Assembly: GCA_036362985.1 (NCBI GenBank)
Contig: JAYGXS010000002.1
Span: 84,926,017-84,990,016, forward strand
Source of the DNA: Ligula intestinalis
Lineage: Eukaryota > Platyhelminthes > Cestoda > Diphyllobothriidea > Diphyllobothriidae
Reading direction: 5' to 3'
Length of the DNA: 64,000 nt
Positions 56,110 to 64,000 of the stretch are shown here, piece by piece. The position numbers and the translations under genes were made by a program. The notes under the pieces were generated by a model. That model worked only from the letters and a program-made list of their open reading frames with translations. It was not told where the DNA came from and searched no databases. Each line of letters starts with the position of its first letter. Within the stretch, counting starts at the first letter, position 1.

Positions 56110-56890
56110 ATCTAGCAGCTAGCAGCTAGAATACGACGGATCTGCTCTCCTGAAACTTCCGAAGCAGAACTCAAACAGCTGCAGACCACGCTTTTTGAAA
56201 ACGGATACAAAGAAAGGTTCATCCTCAGGAATACTGGCGAACGCACCAAGGAGCCTGCTACCTTAACCACAGAAAAGACAGATATATTCATAAGACTGCC
56301 TTTCTTAGGAGATGCAACGAGCGAACTGGTAAAACGACGCCTTAACACTGTGATCACAAGCGCTTTCCGCGCGGCGAACTTACGCGTGTTATTCACGAAC
56401 TCCCCCCTCCTTCGATTGGGAGGTAAAAACCGACTCCCGTTGAAGGCCACATCCACGTGCATATACTCTTTCACTTGCGCCTGTGGAGCAAGATACATTG
56501 GCCAAACAACGAGGCACCTGGAAAAGAGAGTACGTGAACACGTACCAGCCTGGTTGAGCAAAAGTTAAACTAAATCGATCCCGAGCTCTATCCTCGCACA
56601 CCTTGTCGATAAAAATCATCGAGTTGATACCAATAAAGCCTTGTAGGTTGTCTACCAGACACCAGCTAACTTTTTCAAAGGCCTACGCCAACGGATGCTC
56701 GCAACAACTGAAGCAGTAGATATACGGCTAAAAAATCCAGTGCTGTGATGTCAAAAGACGCTGGCACAAGTCCTTACACTTCCGTGGCCTACACAGACAT
56801 CAGGTGGCGATAGCATTTCGCCCCTACCAACTAGCGGCAGTCTCAATCAACACGCTGATCTGACCTACTTGCGCAAACTGACATAGTCCG
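56110..56890 (+). pseudogene. PLE ORF fragment (family 1): RT tail and GIY-YIG endonuclease
   Basis: An open frame runs from about 56110 to TAA at 56566. It reads RIRRICSPETSEAELKQLQT, then IFIRLPFLGDATSELVKRRL, the RT-endonuclease linker, and CIYSFTCACGARYIGQTTRH with LEKRVREHVPAWL, the GIY-YIG core. After the stop the same frame continues with SSILAHLVDKNHRVDTNKAL and ATTEAVDIRLKNPVL, again with stops. It starts at residue ~250 of the 34-kb homologue's RT ORF, so it is 5'-truncated. Its linker keeps a Glu codon where the 34-kb copy has TAA. A CTAGCAGCT tandem repeat sits at the truncation point. No family 1 terminal repeat is seen downstream. Confidence 0.8.
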
Positions 56891-57309
56891 CAGTGGCCAA
56901 TTAGCGCCCATTGGAGTATTATACCATCCAAGTTGTTGTAGCAATTATTCACTAGCAGAATTGTCATTGAATGCCCTATTTTATACGCTGTGGAGCTCGG
57001 ATGGTGGCGAGATCTCCAAAAGGAATTTTAAAGCATCCAGTCTACAAGTTTAAAAATTGATCGCTGCAACTGACGACATTTTGTCCATGGTTAGTAACCA
57101 TGTTAATTACGCATTTTTCAGCACAGGAGATGCATGGCTGACCAACAGAATCGGGGAGATGGAGCCAGTAGTCACTTGTGGCCAACGCGTGCTTGGACAT
57201 GTACAATAGAGCCGTAGTGGCCTCTTGCATCCGCTGACGCATGGCGCCTTTAGCCTGATTGCACGCACGCTGCCTCTTGGGGCTAGACGCTAACTGCCCT
57301 TGACCGACG
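56891..57309. other. Spacer, no gene seen
   Basis: No supportable ORF or repeat. Confidence 0.45.
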
Positions 57310-57650
57310 CGCCCATATGCCTCAGCGTGACCGCACGCTCACGCTAGCCAACCTTCGCCCATCTCGAGTTCGCCCCACGACTTAGGCTAGACATCAGCCG
57401 CGTGATTGGCCGCCGTGAAACAGCATGCACTGACATTGCGGTGATTCTTGACGAGCTCGTCACGCCAGAATTTATGCCCTGGCGGCTGGACTGCAGTCAT
57501 CTTAGAGTCAAAACTCTTTCCATCTAGTTTCCTATCCTTCTGCAGAATGCACTATTCCTAACAATCTGGCTTTCTCGCCGCATTCTCTCCTCACCTAAAG
57601 GAACCATGGGCCTGGAAAGTCGTGGCTGTTATGGTTAACCTTACTAGCCT
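57310..57650 (-). repeat. Interspersed repeat R1, copy
   Basis: ATCCTTCTGCAGAATGCACT, CCTAACAATCTGGCTTTCTC and GGAACCATGGGCCTGGAAAG match the 37.1-kb copy. The upstream portion is diverged. Confidence 0.62.
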
Positions 57651-57653
57651 TAA

Positions 57654-57930
57654 CAGTAGCGATAGAGCCTTGGGTGATGAGCATTTCAGGCAACGAGCGA
57701 GCCAATAGCAAAAAGGTTGTTTCGTTTGATGAGCTTTCGCTCAGTTGATGACTTTTCAGTCCCTGTGCGTGTGCCTCTCTCTGCCGTTGAGTCTTGCGAA
57801 CGGTACGTGAGTTGTCTACAGCCAATGAGTAGACTGACGCAGTTTCATTGGCTACATTTCGCAATAAGGGCGTTTCACATGACGAGCTCGGTGCCAGAAC
57901 TGACTAAACGCGTTAAACGAGGTTTCCCTG
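57654..57930. mobile_element. Second pogo-like MITE family, 277 bp
   Basis: Starts CAGTAGCGATAGAGCCTTGG (diverged) and ends TTAAACGAGGTTTCCCTG followed by TA. It shares internal words with 7117-7390, such as GACGAGCTCGGTGCCA and the GCAGTTT-ATTG stretch. It inserted directly at the end of an R1 copy. No transposase. Confidence 0.65.
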
Positions 57931-58139
57931 TACTCATAAGTGTCTACAGGTAGAAACATTATACGAGCACATACAGTATCTCGTGAAGTTCGACATCTTT
58001 CGCCTCCCCCTTCTCCCTTATGAAGGAAATCGCCAAATTACCTCCATTCGCAGGCAGCGAGGCACTTGTGAGGCTCTATTTGATGTTGCTATTGGCTCCT
58101 TAGTTTGTCTACATTTGTGCATTGTGAATAAGTTCAGGG

Positions 58140-58345
58140 GTAGATGATGCGATCGCTGGAACAAAATGTTTAATTGCTTTGCGTTCCGGATTCTGTCGAG
58201 AACCCTTAATCAGAGATAACCGTATAATAGGTTGAATCATGCACAGATGGGGCTAATATATGCACATATTATGCAATATTTATAGTTCGTAGTGACCACG
58301 CGACCACATGAACACTTTAATTATAACATCCTTTAACCACTGCTG
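58140..58345 (-). repeat. PLE family 1 terminal repeat, inverted copy
   Basis: Minus strand 58213-58181 reads CTGATTAAGGGTTCTCGACA then GAATCCGGAACGC, and TTGTTCCAGCGATCGC follows. Upstream on the minus strand, TCATGTGGTCGCGTGGTCAC matches TCATGTGGTCACGTGGTCAC at 58762-58781 on the plus strand. Confidence 0.68.
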
Positions 58346-58359
58346 TGGGGATCATCATT

Positions 58360-58871
58360 GGTGCGAGAATGGCTTGGCTTGATTCGGAAGCGGACTGCCA
58401 AGCCAACACCGCAACAAATAAAGTCCCCAGCGGTGCTAACGGGAGCTGATAATTATATTGCGCATGGAGTCGCATTGCCCCTACAGGTAACACCTTATTC
58501 TACGGTTACCTCTGATGAGGGGTTCTTGACCGGATTCAAAACGTCAGTCGAATAAACTTCTTGTTCCAGCGTTCGTATCTTCTTCTTCCGAACTGCTTCC
58601 TAGAACTCGCCTTTTCTTGGGAAGGGCCGCGCCCATCAACAACTCAGACCACGGTGACCAGAATTGTCGCGTAATTATCAAGTCGGAAGTAGACTGCCAA
58701 GTTATCACCACACCAATTATGACCTCCAGACGTGGTTACAGGAGCTGATAATTATAGTGCTCATGTGGTCACGTGGTCACTACGAGCTATAACTACTGCT
58801 TAGTCTGTGCGTACATCCTCCTAATCTGTGCATGTATTAACCGATTCTGAGGTTATCTCTTATTATTAGGA
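58360..58871 (+). repeat. Tandem PLE family 1 terminal repeats
   Basis: TCGGAAGCGGACTGCCAAGC at 58384 returns as TCGGAAGTAGACTGCCAAGT at 58683, a period of about 299 bp. Unit 1 contains the core: CTGATGA at 58512, a decayed hairpin, AAAACGTCAG and CGAATAAACTTCTTGTTCCA. Unit 2 stops at its own core (TCTTATTATTAGG, near 58868), where the PLE ORF begins. Tandem terminal repeats in front of the ORF are the known PLE arrangement. Confidence 0.72.
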
Positions 58872-59340
58872 GGCAAAGACAGGCTCACGTTGAAGGCCAC
58901 ATCCATGTGAAATTACTTCTTTACTTGCTCCTGTGGAGCGGGATACATCGGCCGAACAAAAAGGCGTCTGGAAAAGCAAAAAACGTGAACGCGTACCGGC
59001 CTGGTTGAGTAAAGGTGAAAATAAATCAATCTTGAGCTCCATTATCGCACACTTAGTAGATACAAATCACCGAGTCGATACTAGTGAAGCCTTTCAGGTT
59101 GTCTACCGGACACCAACCAACCTCTCCAAAGGCTTACGCCAACGGTTGCTGGCAACAGCAGAAGCAGTGGTTATACGCCTAATGAATCCAATAATGTGCT
59201 GCCAGAAAACTTACACAAGCCCTGTCTCTCTCGTGGCCGACGCCGACACCAGAAGACGATAGCATATCATCCCCAGCCAAGAGTGGTGGTCGCCCAACCA
59301 ACATACCGACTATTTGCGCAGGCTGAAGTAGTCCGCAATG
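58872..59340 (+). pseudogene. PLE endonuclease fragment (family 1)
   Basis: The frame reads GGKDRLTLKATSM, then FTCSCGAGYIGRTKRRLEK, the intact GIY-YIG core motif, with a stop just before it (TGA near 58908) and a frameshift after it. The C-terminal part NLSKGLRQRLLATAEAVVIR and LMNPIMCCQK follows in the frame 58933-59262. RT and linker are missing: the copy begins exactly where the second terminal-repeat unit breaks off. Downstream at 59468 another terminal-repeat piece lies in the same orientation, so this insertion keeps both ends but only the last quarter of the ORF. Confidence 0.78.
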
Positions 59341-59439
59341 CTCAATTGGCGCACTACTCAGAAATTATTGATTTTTGTATATGTTCAAAATTTAATTGTT
59401 TGAAAAGTTAAGGCCCTAAAGAAGAGTTGCCAAAAAACG

Positions 59440-59560
59440 CGTTTTGCCTGACAAATTGACTTTGCAAGAATCCGAAACGTCAGGCAAATAAAATTCTTTC
59501 TCCGGCGATCGTATATTCTACTTCTGAACTGCGTCCTGGAACGCACCAAGTTGCTTCTAT
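59440..59560 (+). repeat. PLE family 1 terminal repeat fragment, 3' side
   Basis: GAATCCGAAACGTCAGGCAA and ATAAAATTCTTTCTCCGGCG match the repeat. The CTGATGA part has been replaced or lost. Confidence 0.6.
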
Positions 59561-59964
59561 TGGCAACTGTGAACAAGCTTGCGATTTCCAAAAAATGTGT
59601 GATCATGCAAACGGGGCTCCGCTGGCAGTCACCTCTTCCGAGAAAGTATGGCTCAGTAAGTGAATTTACCTAAATTGCTCAGTTAGAAGTTAAGAACATC
59701 ACGAATTACCAAAGATTATTCTCAATCGACTCTGGAGATTTATATGAAACTTCGACGTTTGGATCCATTATGTGCACAGTGAATACCGCTCTCATTTCTA
59801 AAAATAAACTTGGTACTTAGAGGGTCTGAACTGGTGCAGCACATTCTAAAACAATTTAGTGTAATAAGTCGCTCTAATATTATTTTCATGTAAGTAGGTC
59901 ACCAAAAAAAGCAACATCTCATAGTTTTTATAACAGTGTTTTGGCAGACACACTTGGTGTACTG
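59561..59964. other. Spacer, no gene seen
   Basis: No supportable ORF. Confidence 0.45.
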
Positions 59965-60135
59965 TGATATAGCTACTTCGGGCTATTGGCCCTCATCAGC
60001 CAAAGGCAGCCAACCCTATTGTAGCAGCTGAAATTGCCGCCGCACCCGAGTTTTGAACTCGCGCCTCGCCGGTCAGGGGCAAACGTCCTAACCATTGAGC
60101 CATCGAGGTCGATATCTAGCCGGTTGTAGATCGGG
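59965..60135 (-). repeat. tRNA-derived SINE, variant subfamily
   Basis: The plus strand has GGGCTATTGGCCCTCATCAG and, at 60045-60125, an antisense tRNA-like head with GAGTTTTGAACTCGCG (box B region) and ACCATTGAGCCATCGAGG (box A region). The body differs from the main SINE (AGCTGAAATTGCCGCCGCAC instead of the CCAAGTGGTGC stretch). Confidence 0.65.
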
Positions 60136-60143
60136 AGTATATA

Positions 60144-60215
60144 TTATTTGTTTGTGCACCGATCTATTCCTCAGGATGCGCATCCTGAGGAACAGAGCGG
60201 TGCACAAACAAATAA
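60144..60215. repeat. 72-bp near-perfect palindrome
   Basis: Two 36-bp arms meet without a spacer at 60179/60180. They pair at 34 of 36 positions; the two mismatches lie at arm positions 19 and 23. The left arm starts TTATTTGTTTGTGCACCG. Confidence 0.9.
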
Positions 60216-60489
60216 CATCTAATAGTGTACTTGGATGTTCCATCAAAATATTCATTGGCTTTACTGCCTAATCGCAAGTTCGCATCCATGGCAGCCTATA
60301 TAAAAGCAGTTTCTCTCACTAACTTGCCATATTTCGATGCACCAAAAAGTCAGAGAAGCAGCTAAGTTATCTTCATTATTTCAGTAAGGGAGTTTGGGGA
60401 TATTTTTTCGTTGGGTTTTCATGTTTCTTTTCTAAGTTGGACCCAAATCAAAACACTGACGCTGATTCAATAGGCAGTTTGTTTTCAGA

Positions 60490-60620
60490 AGAAATATATG
60501 CGATCACTAGAACAAGGACTTTATTTTTCTGACGTTTTGGATTCCCTCGGGAATTCTTAATTATAGGTTATCGAAGAACACTCTGAAACATGCACAGATA
60601 AGGTTTTGTTTGTTTTCAAA
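60490..60620 (-). repeat. PLE family 1 terminal repeat
   Basis: Minus strand 60563-60528: ATAATTAAGAATTCCCGAGG, GAATCCAAAACGTCAGA, then AATAAAGTCCTTGTTCTAGT. The hairpin pairs at 6 of 7 positions. Flanks resemble the copy at 53.1 kb. Confidence 0.65.
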
Positions 60621-61136
60621 AAACAAAACTGGAGTATCCCGGCACCTCAGCGCAGAATGTGTTTTCGGTTGACAGGGGTGAGTTTAAGTGAACCGATTTC
60701 AGGTAAGTGCGCTTGCGTGCTATCTCACCAAATTGCGTCATTTCGACTGGGGGATGATTCAGCTCAGCCGTGTGGTTTGCGCTTTGAAGACAGACAAGTG
60801 GCTCATCTTGCATACACTGCTGCAATTTAAAAATCACCGACCTTATAATTCGTTTCGGTTAAGCAATCCACTCTACTCAGCCTGGCTGTCTTTCGCAGTC
60901 CTAATAAGCGGTGTGTCGTTAGATAACAGCGCAGTGCGCTTTAACTGGTCGCTGACAGTCCTGGTAAAATCATTACTATAAGTAAATAAATAAATCAAGC
61001 AATTATAAGTAGAGCAAAAACTCGTTTTAGTACACAACAGAACCTTAATTATATGCATTCATATCTCATAAAAAGTAACCGAAATTCTGAAATGTAGAGG
61101 CAAATTTTCGCATTCCAGGAGCGTGTATATTTTGAG
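60621..61136. other. Spacer, no gene seen
   Basis: Frames of 60-97 codons on both strands show no recognised motif. Confidence 0.45.
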
Positions 61137-61490
61137 AAGAAGGTTTATCGAACACCGGAATCATTTTTATTGGTCTAGCTTTCGGGTTGCTGCAGCAGTC
61201 CATCGTCAGAGTTGGGAAAAAAGCAACAAATGAGGTGGCTTGTTCTGGCGTGTGCACAAAACAACTAAAATTTGAACGTGTAGAAAATCAATAATTGTGT
61301 GGTTGGGCCACCGACTCGCTACTGCGGACTATATCAGTATGTGCTAGTGGGCGAGATCGGCGTGTTGGCTGGGAATACTTATAGAAATGAAATCGTCACC
61401 GAAAACAAGCAACATTTATAGGGGGAAGGTTAATCATAAGTCATAGGAAAGGGGGGAGGGGAAAAGGGGGGGAAGAAGGCCAATTAACCA
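61137..61490 (-). repeat. PLE family 2 terminal repeat
   Basis: About 350 bp match 12995-13325. The minus-strand core 61209-61174 reads CTGACGATGGACTGCTGCAG then CAACCCGAAAGCTAGA, followed by AATAAAAAT and ATTCCGGTGTTCGATAAA. Confidence 0.7.
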
Positions 61491-61984
61491 CCAGTACCGT
61501 GAGTCTCGAGCTACCTGCGTAGGGCAACATATGCGGGTGCCAGCTCAATACATTGGTCAACTGAAATGTGTTTTCTATTCAAGCGAACTTCTTAAGTGGG
61601 GTCGTACTGCGAACTAGCATGCAGAATACTCTGAAGGTAGTTCAGTCACGACGGGAGGCCGGCATTTGAACGAGCTTTTTCCTGATCACCAGCAGAAAGT
61701 CCATTCTTCAGAACTGCTACTTACGCAGTATGCATTTGTTACCTTGATCTACCATGCGCTCAGCAATTCAACTATATTTTTTCATAGGAAATATGCGCCA
61801 AAATATAATTTTCTACATTTATTTGGTAGCCAATTGCATGTACTACAAATGATTTACTTGGAAAAGACATATAGTTCGGGTTTAAAAAGTTTCTAAATTT
61901 GACGAAAAAGATGTTCTTTGGCTATATAGATAACTTTAATCAGTGAATTTCGAGGCTGGTTCCCCAACTCGTCTTCGAACTAAC
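61491..61984. other. Spacer, no gene seen
   Basis: No supportable ORF. Confidence 0.45.
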
Positions 61985-62099
61985 AAGAAATGTGCAAATA
62001 ACAAGTAAAATTTCAAACGTGCAAAAATAAACAACAGTCAGATGGTGTGATACCTGATTGGTTGTTGTGGCCACTGTCAGTCTTTATTGTGTGACCCTT

Positions 62100-62480
62100 G
62101 TCTCTTTCACCATTCTTTGAGGCCTTTATAAATTCCATCTAATTCAATGTGGCGGTTAATGCATGAATCGTAGGAATGCATGGCCTCAAGAAATTATCGA
62201 TGCGTGTTTTGGCCCATCCGAAGCTTTGTTCTTTATCAAGGCTATGCATAGCAACTTCCAATAAATTATCACGTCTTTTCACTGTCAGCTGGTGGTCGTG
62301 AATACATGTAGAGACGGACCTTCCTGTTTGGCCGCAGTATACGGGATCACAAGCTTCGCATGCGATCTTGTAAGTGAATTCTTTTTTATCGAAATAGCCA
62401 ACCCTGCCGTTAGCGTTTACAAGCTGGGCACGTAAAGTAGTCGTTAGTTTGTGCGCCACTTTTACTTTGCATTTCCTCAA
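62100..62480 (-). pseudogene. PLE endonuclease ORF fragment
   Basis: The minus-strand frame of 113 codons reads LRAQLVNANGRVGYFDKKEF, TYKIACEACDPVYCGQTGRS and VSTCIHDHQLTVKRRDNLLE, then VAMHSLDKEQSFGWAKTRID. CEACDPVYCGQTGRS is the GIY-YIG entry block (C-x2-C, then Y-C-G-Q-T-G-R), close to the remnant at 53.9 kb. The expected arginine-glutamate-histidine run is R..H.HQ here. The tail expected after NFL is out of frame, matching INRHIELDGIYKGLKEW-like plus-complement sequence near 62110-62160. The RT is not present in the window. Confidence 0.68.
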
Positions 62481-62847
62481 GTGCCTTTCAACGAGTTCAG
62501 ATCGGATAATTTTGAACCCTTCCGGCCGTTACACTTGCATTTAAGGTTTCCAAACTACGTGTTTCATACAGTCTAGCTAGAACAACTCACACATCTCTCT
62601 ATGCCATGTGCAAGAGGTCCAACGGTGCTTATACAATTTTACAATGGATACGTATCACATTGTATACTTTATAGTCAACTCTAATATATTGCCGGATGGG
62701 ATGCATTATAAATGATTATTTCACAGGCTTAAAAGCTTTGTTAATTCTAACCTTTCTTAACACCGGAAGATAGGCTATCCTTCCGTTTAAATTTTCATTA
62801 ACAGGCAATTTTCTGGCAAATGAGCAAAAAAGGATACTTTTGGGCTA
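62481..62847. other. AT-rich spacer, no gene seen
   Basis: No supportable ORF. Confidence 0.45.
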
Positions 62848-62895
62848 TATATCATATCATATATATTTTCATATATATGAAGATATATGATATCT
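62848..62895. repeat. AT-rich inverted repeat
   Basis: ATATCATATATATTTT and its imperfect complement AAGATATATGATAT flank the central palindrome CATATATATG. Confidence 0.7.
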
Positions 62896-62939
62896 TCGAA
62901 TTGATAAGCGCATTAACAATGGGTAAGCCTTTCCTGTGA

Positions 62940-63230
62940 GGCCATCTAATGTAAATAGGCTTGCTTTATTAACCAATAGATTTTCTAGTGGTCAAAGGGG
63001 TTGCTCTAATAGTTTTCTTGGTCTTTAGTTTTCCTTTGTGAACTAATAGGGTTGCTCTAAAGGTATCATGGTCTGTAGGCTTCCTTTTAACCTGCGTTTT
63101 AATTTCATTAAAAAAATTAAAAGTAGCTTTAATTTACTTTCAATTGTGCACCTACCGCGCAGTAAACCTTCAACCACGAATTTCATATGACACTTGGGGA
63201 GGGATGAATTTATTTTCTGGTGGTCTCATG
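62940..63230 (+). repeat. Repeat R6, uninterrupted copy
   Basis: Resembles the two flanks of the Helitron (37960-38171 and 44548-44612) joined together. It may be the paralogous empty site of that insertion. Confidence 0.5.
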
Positions 63231-63834
63231 AGAAAGCATTACCTAAAAATGCATACTAATTACGTAGAAATGTTTTAGAGAGTATGCCTGTTGTAGGTGA
63301 TCCAATCGATACTTGTTCGAAAGCCAGCATCCCGACAGGACTGAAATACCTGAATGCTAGGTAGTGTTACAGTCCCACGTAAGTTATGCATTAAAATAGA
63401 AGACACATTTCGGAATTGTGGTTGATGTTTAATGAGATTGTAAATCTACTGTCCTTGCCGAAAATCAAGACACTCTGTCATTTGAAAATATCTGAACAAT
63501 AAATGAGGTTTTCAGTTGGTTAGACGTACCTTCTACAAGCGCAACTCCGCAGACCCTCTGAGGTCTATTTTCAGCTTATCGATAACTTTTAAGTTCAGAT
63601 GAGCATTGGGGTCGACGTGAGCATAACACAGTATACGGTACTGGCCTTAGGTTTTTAATTTTTTGCTAATTTTCACTTTTTTCTCATATATTCACCGTCA
63701 TAGATAAAATTACTGAAATAAAATGCAGTATGGTGTAATTAAGGTAGCATAGCAATTGGTGTTTTCCAAGTAATTATTAGGAGGTTTGGCAGGTTTGCTT
63801 AATTTGAGTGGACCCAATTCTGAAAAAACTCGTG
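63231..63834. other. Spacer, no gene seen
   Basis: No supportable ORF. Confidence 0.45.
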
Positions 63835-63914
63835 GCACTCGGCGGGATTTGAACCTGCGTATAAACGAATGCCTTTACCGGAGGCCAACGCTCTAACCGC
63901 TAAACTACAAACGC
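63835..63914 (-). tRNA. tRNA-like sequence, probably pseudogene or SINE head
   Basis: An 80-nt minus-strand stretch. Acceptor strands GCGTTTG and CGAGTGC pair at all 7 positions if G-T pairs are allowed. TAGTTTAGCGGTTAGAGC gives a D-arm with box A, and GCAGGTTCAAATCCCGC a T-arm with one mismatch. The anticodon arm is poor: a GCCT/AGGC stem would place GGT in the loop, but the base before it is C instead of T. A functional tRNA is therefore doubtful. Confidence 0.4.
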
Positions 63915-64000
63915 CCCACCTCACACCATAAATTTAATCACACTTGGGTCGATATTACCCGCCCAACTTTACCGCCCATATGGAAGCCAACAATACGGAA

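Noticed and set aside
58512..58547. Full type I or III hammerhead fold including cleavage site
   Set aside because: A hairpin AGGTAAC/GTTACCT upstream of CTGATGA could be stem I here, but it is not kept in the other copies and stem III does not pair; only the core is claimed.
1..64000. CRISPR array, operon or bacterial defence system
   Set aside because: No regularly spaced repeats, ribosome binding sites or compact gene layout; the mobile elements are all eukaryotic types.
1..64000. LTR retrotransposon or endogenous virus
   Set aside because: No protease, integrase, RNase H or paired long terminal repeats were recognised on either strand.

Overview
This 64-kb window looks like repeat-rich nuclear DNA from a metazoan, most likely a lophotrochozoan and possibly a flatworm. 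The lineage call is an inference from the mix of mobile elements: Penelope-like elements (PLEs) with GIY-YIG endonuclease domains, a CR1/Jockey-type LINE, a Helitron, pogo/Tigger-like and hAT non-autonomous DNA transposons, and abundant tRNA-derived SINEs. I see no operons, no bacterial gene layout and no complete multi-exon host gene. The only plausible non-transposon coding sequence is a single-exon PX-domain ORF at 14330-14839 (minus).

Layout. 0-10 kb: AT-rich spacer with a PLE terminal fragment at the left edge, an interspersed repeat (R1), a 1.6-kb hAT-like element (5301-6918) carrying a nested pogo-like MITE (5511-5912), and a second pogo-like MITE (7117-7390). 10-18 kb: LINE and PLE fragments, three copies of PLE terminal repeats, a GC-richer repeat cluster (R5), the PX ORF between two direct repeats, then microsatellites, SINEs and R1. 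18-29 kb: spacer with degenerate CCTAA-like tracts, R1 in inverted orientation, a pogo MITE (21363-21924), SINEs, repeat R3 and a PLE fragment. 29-33.3 kb: a nearly full-length but dead LINE ending at a 10-N assembly gap. 33.7-36 kb: the best PLE copy (reverse transcriptase plus GIY-YIG, split by one nonsense codon). 38.2-44.5 kb: a decayed autonomous Helitron on the minus strand with a typical 3' hairpin and CTAG end. 44.6-64 kb: spacer with further PLE fragments (52, 53.7, 54.5, 56.1, 58.9 and 62.2 kb), SINEs, MITEs and a near-perfect 72-bp palindrome.

The recurring theme is the PLE system. The terminal repeats of at least two, probably three, PLE families carry a compact motif: CTGANGA, a hairpin, GAAA, then AATAAA about 10-20 bases later. 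In one family the hairpin shows compensatory base changes between copies. This matches the catalytic core layout of hammerhead ribozymes, which are known from PLE terminal repeats, although I could not place the cleavage strand with confidence. These repeats occur in tandem, head-to-head and tail-to-tail around 5'-truncated PLE ORFs.

Almost every mobile ORF here is disrupted, so the window reads as a graveyard of transposons in non-genic DNA. All similarity statements come from reading the sequence; no database search was possible.
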